In this document: positions 18,961-29,649 of the stretch, in pieces
Layout: each line of letters opens with the position of its first letter
How positions within the stretch are numbered: position 1 is the stretch's first letter
NCBI GenBank assembly: GCA_032164245.1
Contig: JAVMKO010000001.1
Span: 167,763,434-167,827,433, forward strand
Length of the DNA stretch: 64,000 bases
Source of the DNA: Sternotherus odoratus
Taxonomy: Eukaryota > Chordata > Testudines > Kinosternidae
Direction: 5' to 3'
Notes under the pieces: generated by a model
Told to the model about the DNA's origin: nothing
Seen by the model: the letters and a program-made list of their open reading frames with translations, nothing else
Databases searched by the model: none
Position numbers and translations under genes: made by a program

Positions 18961-21900
18961 CGTTAAAAAACAAACAGCCAACATCATATGTCAAAATATA
19001 CAAAGTATATCTGTATATGAAACACTAATATGTTCCCAAGCAGCATTTTTCTCTCTTTGTCTATCTGTAAATTTTTATTATCACTGATTAAAAGATTTTT
19101 TTTGTCTGTTTGTGTGTGTACGGAAAAAAATCAGTATTTACCAATAAAAATCTAATCCTTCTAAGCCTAGCTATACCTCCTTGCTGTAGTAGAGGGACAC
19201 TCTTTGATGTCAATGGGAGTCACAGGACTAATCCTTATGCTTTGATAATGTGGGTGTTGGGAAGAAAAATGTACACACACACAATTGCTGTGCCCTAACA
19301 TGTCCTGTTCGCGTGAGATGTGCACTGCATGTGGCAGCAGTATGCATACCAAATCAGAGGGATGGAGTTGTGTTTGGCATTAGGGTGTCATGGAGCACTG
19401 AGGTGATGATCTGGGCTCCCCTAGCTCTATTTTTCATATTAGAGCTTTGCTTTGCTCTTTCTTTCTCATTTGAAGTGAATGACCTCAGAGTGACACAGTC
19501 CAATAACAAAGTGCAGGCAGAATACCATGGCACATACTATGAATACCTCTTGATCAGAGTAGAAAAATAGGCTCTATTGTTAAGCTAAAATCCTGTCCTT
19601 ACACTGTGGGCTCACATTATGAGGCACAGATAAAGCAGTGCCAACCCCCTGGTAGGGAGGAGGGAAATCCTGCTGGTGCAGGACAGGATGACTCAGGGCA
19701 ACCAAGGGAGGAGGAAAACAACATGTGGGTGTGCCCCTTGCTACTGCTCCCAAAAGGCACCTCATGCGTGCCTGTCTAGCACTTGCCACACATGCCAACG
19801 TGCTCTGGGCACCTGATCACACTCCCTAGCCTTGGGACTATGGCACGCCAGCCAGGATGACAGCTAGTCCATTAGTCTGCTGCTCTTTGTTATTATTGCA
19901 TTTGTTATTCCTACAGCACCCTCCAGGTCCTCAGCACTTAGATAAAAGAGAGATGCTTGCACTGGGGAAGGTGTGTCTGAACTACACCTCCATGTGCCAG
20001 TGAATCCCTCCGGACCTTGGGATGTGAAGAAATATGAGGCCTCTTCCATAGCAATACTCCTAATGTCAGTCAGATATCAAGTATGTGGTGCTCATGGCAG
20101 GTTTATTTTTTTAATCCCTGAGAAAGCCACAATCTGTTGGTTTACCTTTGTACAAACACATTTCTGACAATCACAGATCATCTGCTAAATCAGCCCTCTG
20201 GAGGAATGAAGGGATGGGCTGGGAAAGGGCCGAGAGAGGGGAAATCTCGCCAGATTTTCAAGCAGAAGATGAAGACTGAGCAACACAAAGGATTTAACCC
20301 CACATAGTCCATTAATTTCATGGTTAACCCTCCTGCACTACTTTAATAATCTCAACCAAACATTTCTGCATTGGAGAAAGCTGAAGGCTAGATACACCAC
20401 AGCCACACAACTGTATCAGGTATGGGTTTTCAACAGAAAGAGGCGATCCATTTTTTTTCTTTCTTTCTAGACAAGTGAAGCCATGACTCTGTCCCACTGT
20501 ATCATCCTATAAAACCCAGCCAACCACATACCTATCACAGTCCGACTAAATCTGTATATTTCTTAGCCACAGTGATTTAACCAAGAACAGCATACTGGAA
20601 GGTGTGAGTTCTCCAGTGTACATATTTGTTTGTGTAGTGACAAAAGAGTGCTATTCTTTAAAACCAGGTTTGAAGACAAATTCCTTGCCACAAAGCGTTT
20701 ATAATCTAAATGAGCAGTAGAGAAAGGCAGAGGAGGGTAGAAAAAAATAAAATAAAATCGGAGTGAGTGAATGATGTAATAGTAGTGAATGTCTTGACAG
20801 TTCTATTAGTTTTGTTTGGAATATTTCCCCCAACAAAGAAATGAATTGTATTTATGAATGTATTATTTATTTGATATTATGTGCATACATGTATTTTATT
20901 GTCCTTAAGATAATTATTTAAAAAGTGGTATTATTAATCCCACAAAGGCTTTGTAAACAATAACATTATATTATCTTTGATGCTGATGCAAGTGTCTTTA
21001 ATAAAATCATTCTCCATCAGAGATAACTTTTTTTGCCTGTTGTATTTACTGGAAAACCCCACTAGGTGTACTCAGTCAGCAACAATTCATGTGCAGGAAC
21101 AATCTGTTTTTATAACAGAGCCGTGGTCTGAGGCTTGGGAACATTTGGATGTGGTTTGGGATGCAATAAGGTCTTTTCCATGTGTTTTTCAATGCTATAA
21201 CTATTTTCATTTGCCTGTATAATCCAGCTGTGCCAAGAATGAAGCACATCCTATTATTGCTATGTTGTGATATGAAGACTTCATATGTAAGATCCTGGAT
21301 ACATTTGAATATGTTTAGAAAGGCACATTTCATGCCCATTCTTGACATGCTTAAAATCTACAGCAGCAGATGACCTCTTTATCTACTATACTTTCGTGTG
21401 CCCATCACAGTAATATTTAGGCTACTACATGCTGAGATGTAGTTTTGAGGCGTTTCATATTAGGAATGTAAAGGGATCCATTGCACTCCATCCATATCTG
21501 AACTGCCAAGAAACCTCAATATTAGCAGCTTCTGTTTGGAAAGTACCCCGACATTAGGTGTTTAGCTGCCTCATCAACATTATATAAACCTCTTGGGGCT
21601 GCAAAATTGGGCAGGAAACAAAGGTTTTATCACGAGTCCTCTGAAACTCACTGCTCCTAGCCAGGACAGAACTACTATGAGAACAGCCTTCCTGTGAGTA
21701 TCGCAGCTTTTCCTCTGCCCCTAACAATGCACGGGAATGTGATGATAGTATAAAAGTTATCAAACTGTACTTATTCCCAAGTGATCCTTCGGTAATCTCC
21801 CTGGGGCTTCCTAGAAGACATGGTCACACAAAAAGAAAGGAAGAATTAATCTCCCATCTGCTAGTAGCTGCTTGGCCACTAGAAAAAGAAAAATTGTCCA

Positions 21901-22295
21901 ACCATAGAAGAATAGTTCAAAAAATATGGGCAGTTGTTATGGAAAAATTAACACACCAATTATTGAAAAACACACAGAGGACAAATAGTTAACTTAGATG
22001 TTTGGTTACCGTTTATTTAATACTCAGACCAGGTACATTCATCTGCAGAAATCCCCACTACACCTATCCAGTTTGTCCAAATATATTAACATTTGACAGA
22101 CATGCCCGGTTGGTTCTATACATGTAATCTGAGATTTCACTCAATTAAATAATATCACAAGACAATATTGTAACACCTGTTAGAGAGATCTGATGACTAT
22201 ATTCCTGTATAATGTTTCTCTAAACAAAAGCTTACTGTTGTAATGATTATTGTATTGTTTGATATGTACATGGCAAGGATTTGTAAACCTGTTAA
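18961..22295. other. No gene seen in 3.3 kb
   Basis: AT-rich, apparently unique sequence. Frames of 60-106 codons occur on both strands without domains, splice context or shared codon bias. AATAAAATAAAATC near 20749 is simple sequence. Confidence 0.4.
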
Positions 22296-22565
22296 TCTAT
22301 ATATATAAAAGTCAAATGGTGTATGCGTGTGTGTGTGTATGCGTGCGTGCGTGTATGTATGCTGCCTTACTCCTTCCACACCGTTTGAGATACAGACTTG
22401 AAATTTGGTACAGTTATAGGCTTTAGGGTCCTAATCAGGGTAAAGATCGAAAAATTTTCAAATCTCACCTCTGACGCCCCCCCAGGGGTGAAATTCTTTA
22501 AAGCCCATTCACATCGTCTGGGCAGCAGGTTAACACCTGCTGTTCTCTGTGACATAGTTATGATG

Positions 22566-23169
22566 TACCGTATTTTTCGTCCTATAGGACGCTCCGGCCT
22601 ATAAGACGCCCCCTCGTTTTTCGATAAAAAAGCCGGACAAAAAAAAAAAAAAAAAAAAGCGCCTCGCTCTCCCGTCCCCGCCGCGTGGGCGGGCTGCCGG
22701 GAGCGTCCCGGTTCCCCCCTCCCCGCCGCGGGCGGGCTGCCGGGAGCGTCCCGGTTCCCCCCCTCCCCGCCGCGGGCGGGCTGCTGGGAGCGTCCCGGTT
22801 CCCCCCTCCCCGCCGCGGGCGGGCTGCCGGGAGCATCCCGGTTCCCCCCTCCCCGCCGTGGGCGGGCTGCCGGGAGCGCTCCCGGCAGCCCACCCGCGGC
22901 GGGGAGGGGGGAACCGGGACGCTCCCGGCAGCCCGCCCGCGGCGGGGAGGGGGGAACCTCAGCAGCCCGCCCGCGGCGGGGAGGGGGGAACCGGGACGCT
23001 CCCGGCAGCCCGCCCGCGGTGGGGAGGGGGGAACCGGGACGCTCCCGGCAGCCCGCCCGCGGCGGGGAGGGGGGAACCGGGGCGCACATTCGCCCTATAA
23101 GACGCACCAACTTTTTCCCCCCCGTTTTGGGGAAGAAAAAGTGCGTCTTATAGGGCGAAAAATACGGTA
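22566..23169. mobile_element. 600-bp terminal-inverted-repeat element with TA duplication
   Basis: CCGTATTTTTCG at 22568 and CGAAAAATACGG ending 23167 are terminal inverted repeats. Both ends carry extra CTATAAGACGC motifs. TA flanks each side (22566-22567, 23168-23169). The other Helitron copy holds the uninterrupted site (reverse complement GATGTAATAATACC at 14260-14273), which proves a 2-bp TA duplication. TA targets are typical of Tc1/mariner-like elements, but I cannot name the family, and no transposase is encoded. The interior is the palindromic GC-rich array described separately. Confidence 0.82.
22688..23085. repeat. GC-rich head-to-head tandem array (giant palindrome)
   Basis: A 43-44-bp unit starting GGCGGGCTGCCGGGAGCGTC begins at 22688, 22731, 22775, 22818 and 22861. 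At 22877/22878 the sequence turns round (GGGAGCGCTCCC) and the same units follow in reverse complement up to about 23085. The two arms can pair over about 190 bp. The reading frames here on both strands (up to 292 codons) are artefacts of this repeat. Confidence 0.85.
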
Positions 23170-23395
23170 ATAATACCCCCCTCCAATGGACCCTGCACTC
23201 GCTCAGCTCTCTGCCCCTCCCCCTCCAACGCCCCCCCCCCCCCACTCACTCAGCTCTCTCCCCCCTCAGGTAAGAATCAAAAATTTTTAAAATCTCACCC
23301 CCTCCCCCCACTCCAACGCCCCCCGCACTCGCTCAGCTCTCTCCCCCCTCCCCCCCCCCCTCCAACACCCCTCCCCTCCACTCCAACGTTAAAGT

Positions 23396-24638
23396 CGACG
23401 TTAAGTCGTAGTGGGGACCTGCCCAAAGACGCATTCAAGCTTACACAAGGCTCTTCTTCGAGTCTGGGAAACTAAGTTCAGTGTCACTGCACAATACAAG
23501 GTTGTCACTGCAAAATACAGATTGTTTCAGTTTAACAAACAGAAACAATGCATGCTGAAATGTCAATTAAAAATAACAATTGTTATGTTCAAAACTGTCA
23601 ACTTTTTTGTTTTGACACTTGCTATTAGAAACATTTCAGAATTTTTTTGTTGTGTTAAATTTTTTTATATTTCTATTTTTTGGAATGGAAACTAATTTCC
23701 CATCTTCTAATTCTGTTTTGTGAACATGTCTGATAGAATGGCAGGCTTGTTACCAGCAAGCCTCCTAAGGGATTTTTTTAAATTAAAACCACCACAAAAG
23801 TTATATTAGAAGAATGATCTTCAGAACAGATTTCGGCAACCATCTATGCTCAACCAATGCTAATTATAGTCATTTCCATGCTAACATCAAGGTTAATGGT
23901 TTATAGCTGTAAGGAAAAAGCAAAACATACCCATAGCATGGCCAAAGCCATGGGAAGTCAAAATTATAGCCTTAGGTACTTAAAACATGTATGTAATTTA
24001 TCTTAATCCTCTATGTACATTTAACTTTAACAGACTTGATATCTGGCATGATATATAACCTTCTCCGAATGTTCCCTTAACACGTATTTTTACAGTATAG
24101 GGCTGAGCAGCCCTTTCATTTTGCAAAGCAGCGCATATCTTGCTATTTCAAAATACGGAACCCATTTTGTACTTCCAGAGGGAAAATGGTTTGAAAGATT
24201 TAGAAAATGTGCAAAATCCCTGTAACAAACCCATTTGAATACCTTTCAAAACCAACGTAATTCCATTTAGTTCTACTGGAAAGTGACAACTTTGGAGGAT
24301 AAAGTTCTGCTTATTCACAGAACAGACGCACCATGAGCAGAAGTAGTGCAGGATTTGCCAAAGTACCACAACCTTGGCATCATTTTGATTTGTTTAAGTC
24401 AAACAAATGTTTCCTCCGCCTATCTCTCTACAATGGTCCAAATATTAAAATCTCAATACAGCACTGGAGATACCAGAGAACCTGCTGACCTTATATACAA
24501 CTGACACTTCTCTAAATATGTACACATGCCAGGCCCCCTCAAAAGTTGTTAGCCCTATCTGAGCATTAGCATGAATTCATTTGAAGAGGATAGGTGTTTC
24601 TCTCAGGTATCAGACAGGGAGATCTGCTAAACTTGCTT
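23396..24638. other. No gene seen
   Basis: AT-rich sequence after the MITE-like fragment at 23386-23420. No domain, RNA gene or clear repeat is recognised. Confidence 0.4.
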
Positions 24639-24748
24639 CTTCTAGGAAGGAAAGCGAGGAATACTTGTAGCACCTTACAAGTATTCCTCGCTTTCTTTAC
24701 GGATACAGACTAACACGGCTGCTATTCTTGAACCTTCTAGGAAGGAAA
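24639..24748 (+). mobile_element. 80-bp fold-back Penelope-like insertion
   Basis: Perfect 15-bp duplications CTTCTAGGAAGGAAA (24639-24653 and 24734-24748) flank an 80-bp insert ending in the tip GGATACAGACTAACACGGCT plus GCTATTCTTGAAC. AAAGCGAGGAATACTTGTA (24651-24669) and TACAAGTATTCCTCGCTTT (24676-24694) are perfect 19-bp inverted arms around a 6-nt loop. The last three target bases AAA are part of the left arm, suggesting microhomology at the inverted junction. It is the same family as 18471-18571, in opposite orientation. Confidence 0.78.
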
Positions 24749-25474
24749 ATCTCTCATGCTAAAAGGACAGGAGTCAGTCTGGCAAAGTATAGCACTTCAA
24801 TAACATATCACCATATCCAGAATTTCTTCCACATTATCTAATTTTTTTGTCTTACTATGACTAAAATCAGAGTGTTTTCTGAGGGCTTTTCTTCCTGGCT
24901 TTTTTATCTCAACTCCATTCTATTCTGCAGTGCTTTGTTCTTGTATTCATCTACCCACAGCTTCCCCAGTTTTATTGGTGTCAAAATGAACACTCCCACC
25001 TCCTTAGGCCACTCTTGATACAGTTCCACCCAACTTCAAATAACCCTTTTTGTGTCCTGATGCAGGATTGCAAATTGGTTTTAGTTTAATCCCACCGGGG
25101 ATTAACAGCTGCAAAATCAGATGAGGCACAGAAGACAAACCTTAGTTTTCTACATTCTGTTAAGATCTTTCCAGCATTTAGAGTTTAAAGAGTGTTCTTC
25201 TCCTAGCCCCCCCACCATAGTCATGGCCTTGGGGTATTGTCAGGCAGCAGAGTCCATTGTCTTGTGAGAAGATAACCATTTATCGCACTTCTGATTTTTT
25301 TAAAGGCTTTTACTCTAATCTCCTCTAAACATCTTAAAACCAGGACACAGTTTTGGACTGGCAATCTGCTCCCCATGAGGATCAAGGATAGCTGGAAGGC
25401 AGAGGTGTGATACTGTCACTGCTCTGAGGAGGAAGCTGGCACTGCATCTGCCTACAAGACATGTATTCACGACT
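24749..25474. other. No gene seen
   Basis: AT-rich sequence between the fold-back insertion and the Harbinger relic, with no recognisable feature. Confidence 0.4.
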
Positions 25475-25559
25475 AACTTTTAGGCACACTTTGTGCCCTC
25501 ACCAGGAGTGCTTGTGTTGACACGAAATGTGGTGCACTGAAGGTATGTATTTCAGTGTG

Positions 25560-26790
25560 CCATGCGCCGCACTCCGGAGCAATGCCTTTTGGGGAATTTT
25601 CATAATGTGTTGTTGCAGATCTGCAGGAATTATTGCAACAATGGGAGATGTGATCATTTCTTTGAGGACAGATTGTTGAGGGACATGGCAAAAACCAGTG
25701 CAAGATTGGTGGCATTTAGGGAGCAGCTGCATACACCAGAGCACTGCGTCTGGGCAATGAGAGCACTGGCTGGTGGAATGGCCTCAGAGTGCAGGTTTAG
25801 AATGACAAGTAGTGGCTGCAGAATCACTCAGCCCTCCAGCGGAGGGAAACCAACCTGTGAGCTGCACAGTAGAGAAGCAAGTGGTGATCACACTCTGGAA
25901 ACTTGCAATGCTGGATTGCTACCGATCAGTGGGAAATCATTTTGGAGTTGAAAAATTCACAGCGGGGACCACTGTCAGACATTGCTCATCTCCTACAATG
26001 CTATACTATAAATCTCAGCAACATGCAGGATGTAGTGGATAGATTTGCAGCTATGAGGTTTCTGAGCTATAAAGAGCACCATTTTGATTCCAGCCCAACT
26101 TGCCACAGAGTACATCAACAGAAAGAGCTACTTTTCACTTCCACTGCTTGCATCCAACAAAGTGGGTATTAGCCCACAAAAGCTTATGCTTCAATACTTT
26201 AGTTAGTCTTTAAGGTGCCACAGGACTCTTTGTCACTACTTTTCTATGATTATGCAACCATTAGTGGATCACTGGAGATGCTTCACTGACATCAGTGTGC
26301 ATTGGTTGAGGAAGGTGCACGACACTCACATCTTTAAGAAAACAGGCCTTTTAAGGAAGCTGCAATCAAGGACACCCCACCCCCAGCAGATTACCATTGA
26401 TGATATTGAAATGCCAATAGTGATTCGAGAGAGGCAGGGGCTGCCTACCCCTTGCTCATGAAGCCATACACTGTTCACCTTCACAGCACCAAGTAAAAAT
26501 TCTTTACACTAGCTCAGCAGGGACAGCTGAATGTGCTTTGAGATGATTGAAGGGATGCTGGCGGTGTTTATTCACTGGATTAGAGCTCAGTGAGAAAGAT
26601 AAAACAATGGTTACAGTTGCCTGTTCTGCCCTGCGTCATATCTGAGGCAAAGGGAAAGAAGTTCTGCCAGGGAGGAGGTGGAGCAGCTATCTGCTGACTT
26701 TGAACAGCCAGACACAAGGGCCATTAAAAGAGCTCAGCACAACGCTACAGGGCTGAAGCAGTCTTTGAAAGAGTAGTTCAGGGAGACACT
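25560..26790 (+). pseudogene. PIF/Harbinger (HARBI1-like) transposase pseudogene
   Basis: Plus-strand frames give family motifs in order. VITLWKLAMLDCYRSVGNHF and GVEKFTA (helix-turn-helix-like segment) lie at about 25890-25970. The ILIPAQLATEYINRKS segment is at 26085-26130. PLVDHWRCFTDI, carrying the second catalytic Asp, is at 26253-26300, with VHDTHIFKKTGLLRKLQ after it. DIEMPIVI and LMKPYT lie at about 26400-26470. TAECALR then stop then LKGCWRCLF, with the catalytic Glu, is at 26525-26580, followed by a degraded tail. The first catalytic block AIDGTH reads as a K-S-T segment, so the first Asp is lost. Several stops and shifts, plus the insertion at 26137-26235, make it non-functional. 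The family normally cuts DNA at TWA targets in the nucleus. Confidence 0.85.
26128..26244 (+). mobile_element. Penelope-like fragment inside the transposase
   Basis: CTACTTTTC at 26128-26136 and 26236-26244 is a perfect 9-bp duplication around a 99-bp insert. The insert contains the family core AGCCCACAAAAGCTTATGCT and TTAGTTAGTCTTTAAGGTGC. The transposase reading resumes after it (YFS, then MIMQPLVDH), so the insertion postdates the coding copy. It lacks the ACAGACTAACACGGCT tip. Confidence 0.75.
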
Positions 26791-27229
26791 GTAATGAGCT
26801 GTGCTGACATTGCTCTAATGGCCCTGAAGTTTTGCGGGTTGTTATGAATTGTGTAGCACTTGTTGTACATTTATGAATATCAAAATATCTTTTAACGAAC
26901 CGTTGAACTATCCAGTGCTTACTGTGCACTTCTAATTACTACATTGTTTTTCACCAAACCTATACGATCTGAGCCCTGTTTTATTACAAGTAATCTGTGC
27001 TTTGAGGAGCGCTAGGTATTCTGCACATATGTTATGAAATAAATTCATCTCTATTTCCAAATATAAAAAATAACTGCATACCCAAAACAGTGCAAAACAT
27101 TAATGTGCAATAAGAAAAACAGTACAGTGCAAACTTATAAAATAAATTAACGGAATAGAACTTTAAAATTAGAATGATAGAAAACATTCATGTCCATGTC
27201 AGTCCATTTCTGTCAAACATACACCCACC

Positions 27230-27700
27230 TTGGATCTCCCAGGTCAGCGTATGAAGCTGTAGTATTCTTTATTATCTCCCAGCCAGGAGTGGTAGGTATA
27301 GGGGTTCAACCGAAGATGTCACATGGAATGCTGGAAGGTTTAGGGAACTGCTGAAATGGAATAATCCACTGATTGCAAAGAGAGATGATCCCCTGATTGT
27401 TGGTCCGGTAGATCAACAATCCAGAGCATTTGCATTTATTTCTGGAGAAGCCCCATTATGTCCTGGTGCATCTCCCTCTCTTGTTCCTATTGGGACTCCG
27501 GTACCTATCTCCTGTCTGCTTTTTCCCTTCTCCAGGCTGTCTTCTATATTCACTCTCCAGGCCCTCTGTTCAAAATCCAAAACAGCACTGGATTGAAAGA
27601 ACTCAATACATGCACCCTCCCTAGTCAGCTTCTTTCTCCTCCTCGTTAGGGTCAGACATTCCTTGGGTATGAAGGGGGCTCCTCTCAAGGCCTCTACAGC
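27230..27700 (-). pseudogene. Harbinger Myb-like partner protein, C-terminal remnant
   Basis: The minus-strand frame reads LTRRRKKLTREGACIEFFQS followed by FEQRAWRVNIEDSLEK. After a shift it reads EMHQDIMGLLQK, MQMLWIVDLPDQQ and DHLSLQSVDYS. This is the basic, coiled C-terminal half of the Myb/trihelix protein that PIF/Harbinger elements encode opposite the transposase and that helps it enter the nucleus and bind ends. The N-terminal Myb domain is not present. Frameshifts near 27460 and 27690 leave no complete frame. Confidence 0.68.
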
Positions 27701-28182
27701 AGCAGCTACAGATAAAATAGGCAGACGTTTCATTGTATATACAGTCAACAGAAAGTGAAAGATAAACTTCAAATTCCCTTCCATATTCTCATGGGAGTTA
27801 TAAATAGACAGGGCCGTATCATACATTTTGGGCCCACATTTCCAAGTTGTCAGGAAAAGAAAGGGGACCTCAAATGAGGCGGGGAGCTCAAATGACACCC
27901 CCATACCCACTCACTTGGGCCAAAACTTTGAAAGGTCTCAATTCTGCCTTCTTCCTGTTCTACTCCTCTCATGGTACTGCTCAGGTACCTACCCCAGTAA
28001 AGGAGAGCTAACAACTTAAAATGCCTAGTTCAAAAATTTTAAGTAACACTTAACTGTCAAACATCTGAACAGCAAATGTAACTTTTCTTGTCTGCATAGT
28101 AAACACTGGTATTTTTATCTGTTTGAATAATCAAAGTGGTGCTTTACGTGCCTTATGGGTTACAAAGATTTGAACTGCTTCC
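27701..28182. other. No gene seen
   Basis: AT-rich sequence between the Harbinger relic and the LTR fragment. Nothing recognisable. Confidence 0.4.
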
Positions 28183-29130
28183 TGTGGTGGGGCGATTGCC
28201 CAGCCCCCATAAAAGAGTGGGGCAGGGCAGGCCAGTGCAGCTGCACAGTCTGGCAGCCAATGGGAAAGGGCCTGCTGGTGGCCAAACAGGGCTGAGCTTT
28301 AGGCGACCAATCAGGACTGGGCTCAGCCCTATATAAAGGCTGTCCATTAAAGGAGCAGTCAGTCTCTCCTGGACCTTCAGAGAGGAAGGTCTGTCTCCTG
28401 AGGGAAGGAGACCAGCACCAGGGACAGTGCAGTGCAGTGCTGGGAAGGCTCTGGGGAGCAGAGGAGAGGTCTGGCCTGTTACCTGTCAGACTGCCGGCCC
28501 TGAACAGAAGGGCCTAGAGCAGCGGTTCTCAATTTATTGAGAACCGCGACCCCTTTTTAGTTTCTCCCTCGGCGCGGCGGACCCTTGTATGTCCACTGAA
28601 AAGCCGCCGAATAAATTAACTCCTTATTCGGCGGCTATTTTCGGTGGACATGTCGAGCACTCCCGAAAGCGCTCGGTATGTCCGCCGAAAAGCCGCCGAA
28701 TAAATTAACTTAGCATTCAGCGGCTCTTTTCGGCGAACATGCCGCCGGATGCGGAAGTGATCACGCGGCAGCTTTTCGGCAGCACAAGCAGCTCTCGACC
28801 CCTCGGGAGGCGGCCGGCAACCCCCCGAGGGGTCGCGACCCACGGGTTGAGAACCCCTGGCCTAGAGGGTGCAATGGGGTCAGAGGGGAAGTGACCCAGG
28901 GAAGTCTGAGGGACAAGAGGAGAGAAGGAGGGCAGGGAGGCTGCTGTTAGAGGGTCCCTGGGTCGGGACCCAGAGTAGCGGAAAGGCCTGGGTCCCCCCA
29001 CTTTCCCCCTTGTGTTGCACTGGGCAGTGCAGTAGTGTCCGTGTTAGGGTGCAACCTGCCCCTGATGTAAGGGACTAGACTTGGGGGTTGTGGGTGGCCG
29101 CTGAGGCAGGAGCAAGGACTATTGTTGACT
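28183..29130 (+). mobile_element. LTR fragment with promoter, split by a hAT
   Basis: It starts TGTGGTGGGGCGATTGCCCA and shows two CCAAT boxes (28257-28261, 28307-28311) and a TATA box ATATAAA at 28331-28337, the layout of a retroviral-type U3. GC-rich sequence continues after the nested hAT (28520-28859) to about 29130. No second LTR, internal region or target duplication is seen, so the right end is an estimate. Confidence 0.55.
28512..28867. mobile_element. hAT element (340 bp), perfect 8-bp duplication
   Basis: GCCTAGAG at 28512-28519 and 28860-28867 flank an element starting CAGCGGTTCTCAA and ending TTGAGAACCCCTG. Inside, GAAAAGCCGCCGAATAAATT recurs about 88 bp apart (28599 and 28687), with inverted CGGCGGCT partners, so the body can fold. 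It has no transposase frame. Confidence 0.88.
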
Positions 29131-29583
29131 CCCACCTCCCTGGAAAGACAGTCCTGCTGTCTTCCTTGTAGTTCATCTGCCAGAATGTACTTGGACAATT
29201 CAGAATATTTGATTAAATATGAGCCTGAATCATAAAGGCCACAAGGAGACTTGCATCCAAGTCCAAACTTCTTCCAGGTTCAGGAGTGGTTAGATATCAT
29301 TTGGTATGGCTTCTGGTTCAGCCTCATTATAGCAAGGGGCCTGCCTGCGAAGCTCAGGTTTGGATCCGATATTCTGAAGTGTTTAGAAGCAATTTGGAGC
29401 CAATACTCCATTTTGGATTATTTCTAATTTAACGCTAGAGTTAAAATAAGCAATGCAATTTATTTCTGCATAGTGTTTCTCATATGAAGTATTATGGAAT
29501 GAACCACAGCCATTAACCAGTCTATAATCAAAGCAACTCAAGTTGCAAACAAGTTGTCAGGAAAAGAAAGGCACGAAGGAAAT

Positions 29584-29586
<3 letters not shown>
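29131..29586. other. No gene seen
   Basis: Unremarkable sequence leading into the (AG)n microsatellite. Confidence 0.4.

Positions 29587-29630
<44 letters not shown>
29587..29630. repeat. (AG)n microsatellite
   Basis: Twenty-two uninterrupted AG dinucleotides. A second short AG run follows AAAATAAAAT repeats at 29708-29745. Confidence 0.97.
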
Positions 29631-29634
<4 letters not shown>

Positions 29635-29649
29635 CGTAACAATAATTTG

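Larger units (their letters stand above)
22296..23395 (+). mobile_element. Second Helitron copy, 3' end lost, carrying a nested element
   Basis: It starts TCTATATATATAAAAGTC at 22296 after an A. It matches the reverse complement of 13652-14513: shared blocks include CTTACTCCTTCCACACCG, AGCAGGTTAACACCTGCTG and TCTGTGACATAGTTATGATG. A 600-bp element interrupts it at 22568-23167. After it, the minisatellite (CCAATGGACCCTGCACTCGC) resumes to about 23385. There is no terminal hairpin plus CTAG. A MITE-like fragment (GTCGACGTTAAGTCGTAGTG) follows instead. A (TG)n run at 22329-22358 is a local expansion near the 5' end. Confidence 0.8.
25475..27700 (+). mobile_element. Autonomous-type PIF/Harbinger transposon relic
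   Basis: The unit contains both genes expected of PIF/Harbinger: a DDE transposase on the plus strand (25560-26790) and a Myb-like DNA-binding partner on the minus strand, arranged convergently (27230-27690). Upstream sequence CCTCACCAGGAGTGCTTGT (25498-25516) is identical to part of the MITE at 54087-54105, which links them. Terminal inverted repeats and the TWA duplication are not identifiable, so the ends are approximate. It is interrupted by a Penelope-like fragment at 26137-26235. Confidence 0.8.

Noticed and set aside
22688..23085. Regularly spaced repeats that could suggest a CRISPR array
   Set aside because: The units are contiguous, with no variable spacers, they invert at a central axis, and the surroundings are a vertebrate transposon.
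22367..23245. 292-codon minus-strand frame rich in Gly, Arg and Pro, and its plus-strand counterparts
   Set aside because: It is read through the GC-rich 43-bp repeat array and the Helitron minisatellite. The opposite strand is equally open, so it reflects base composition.
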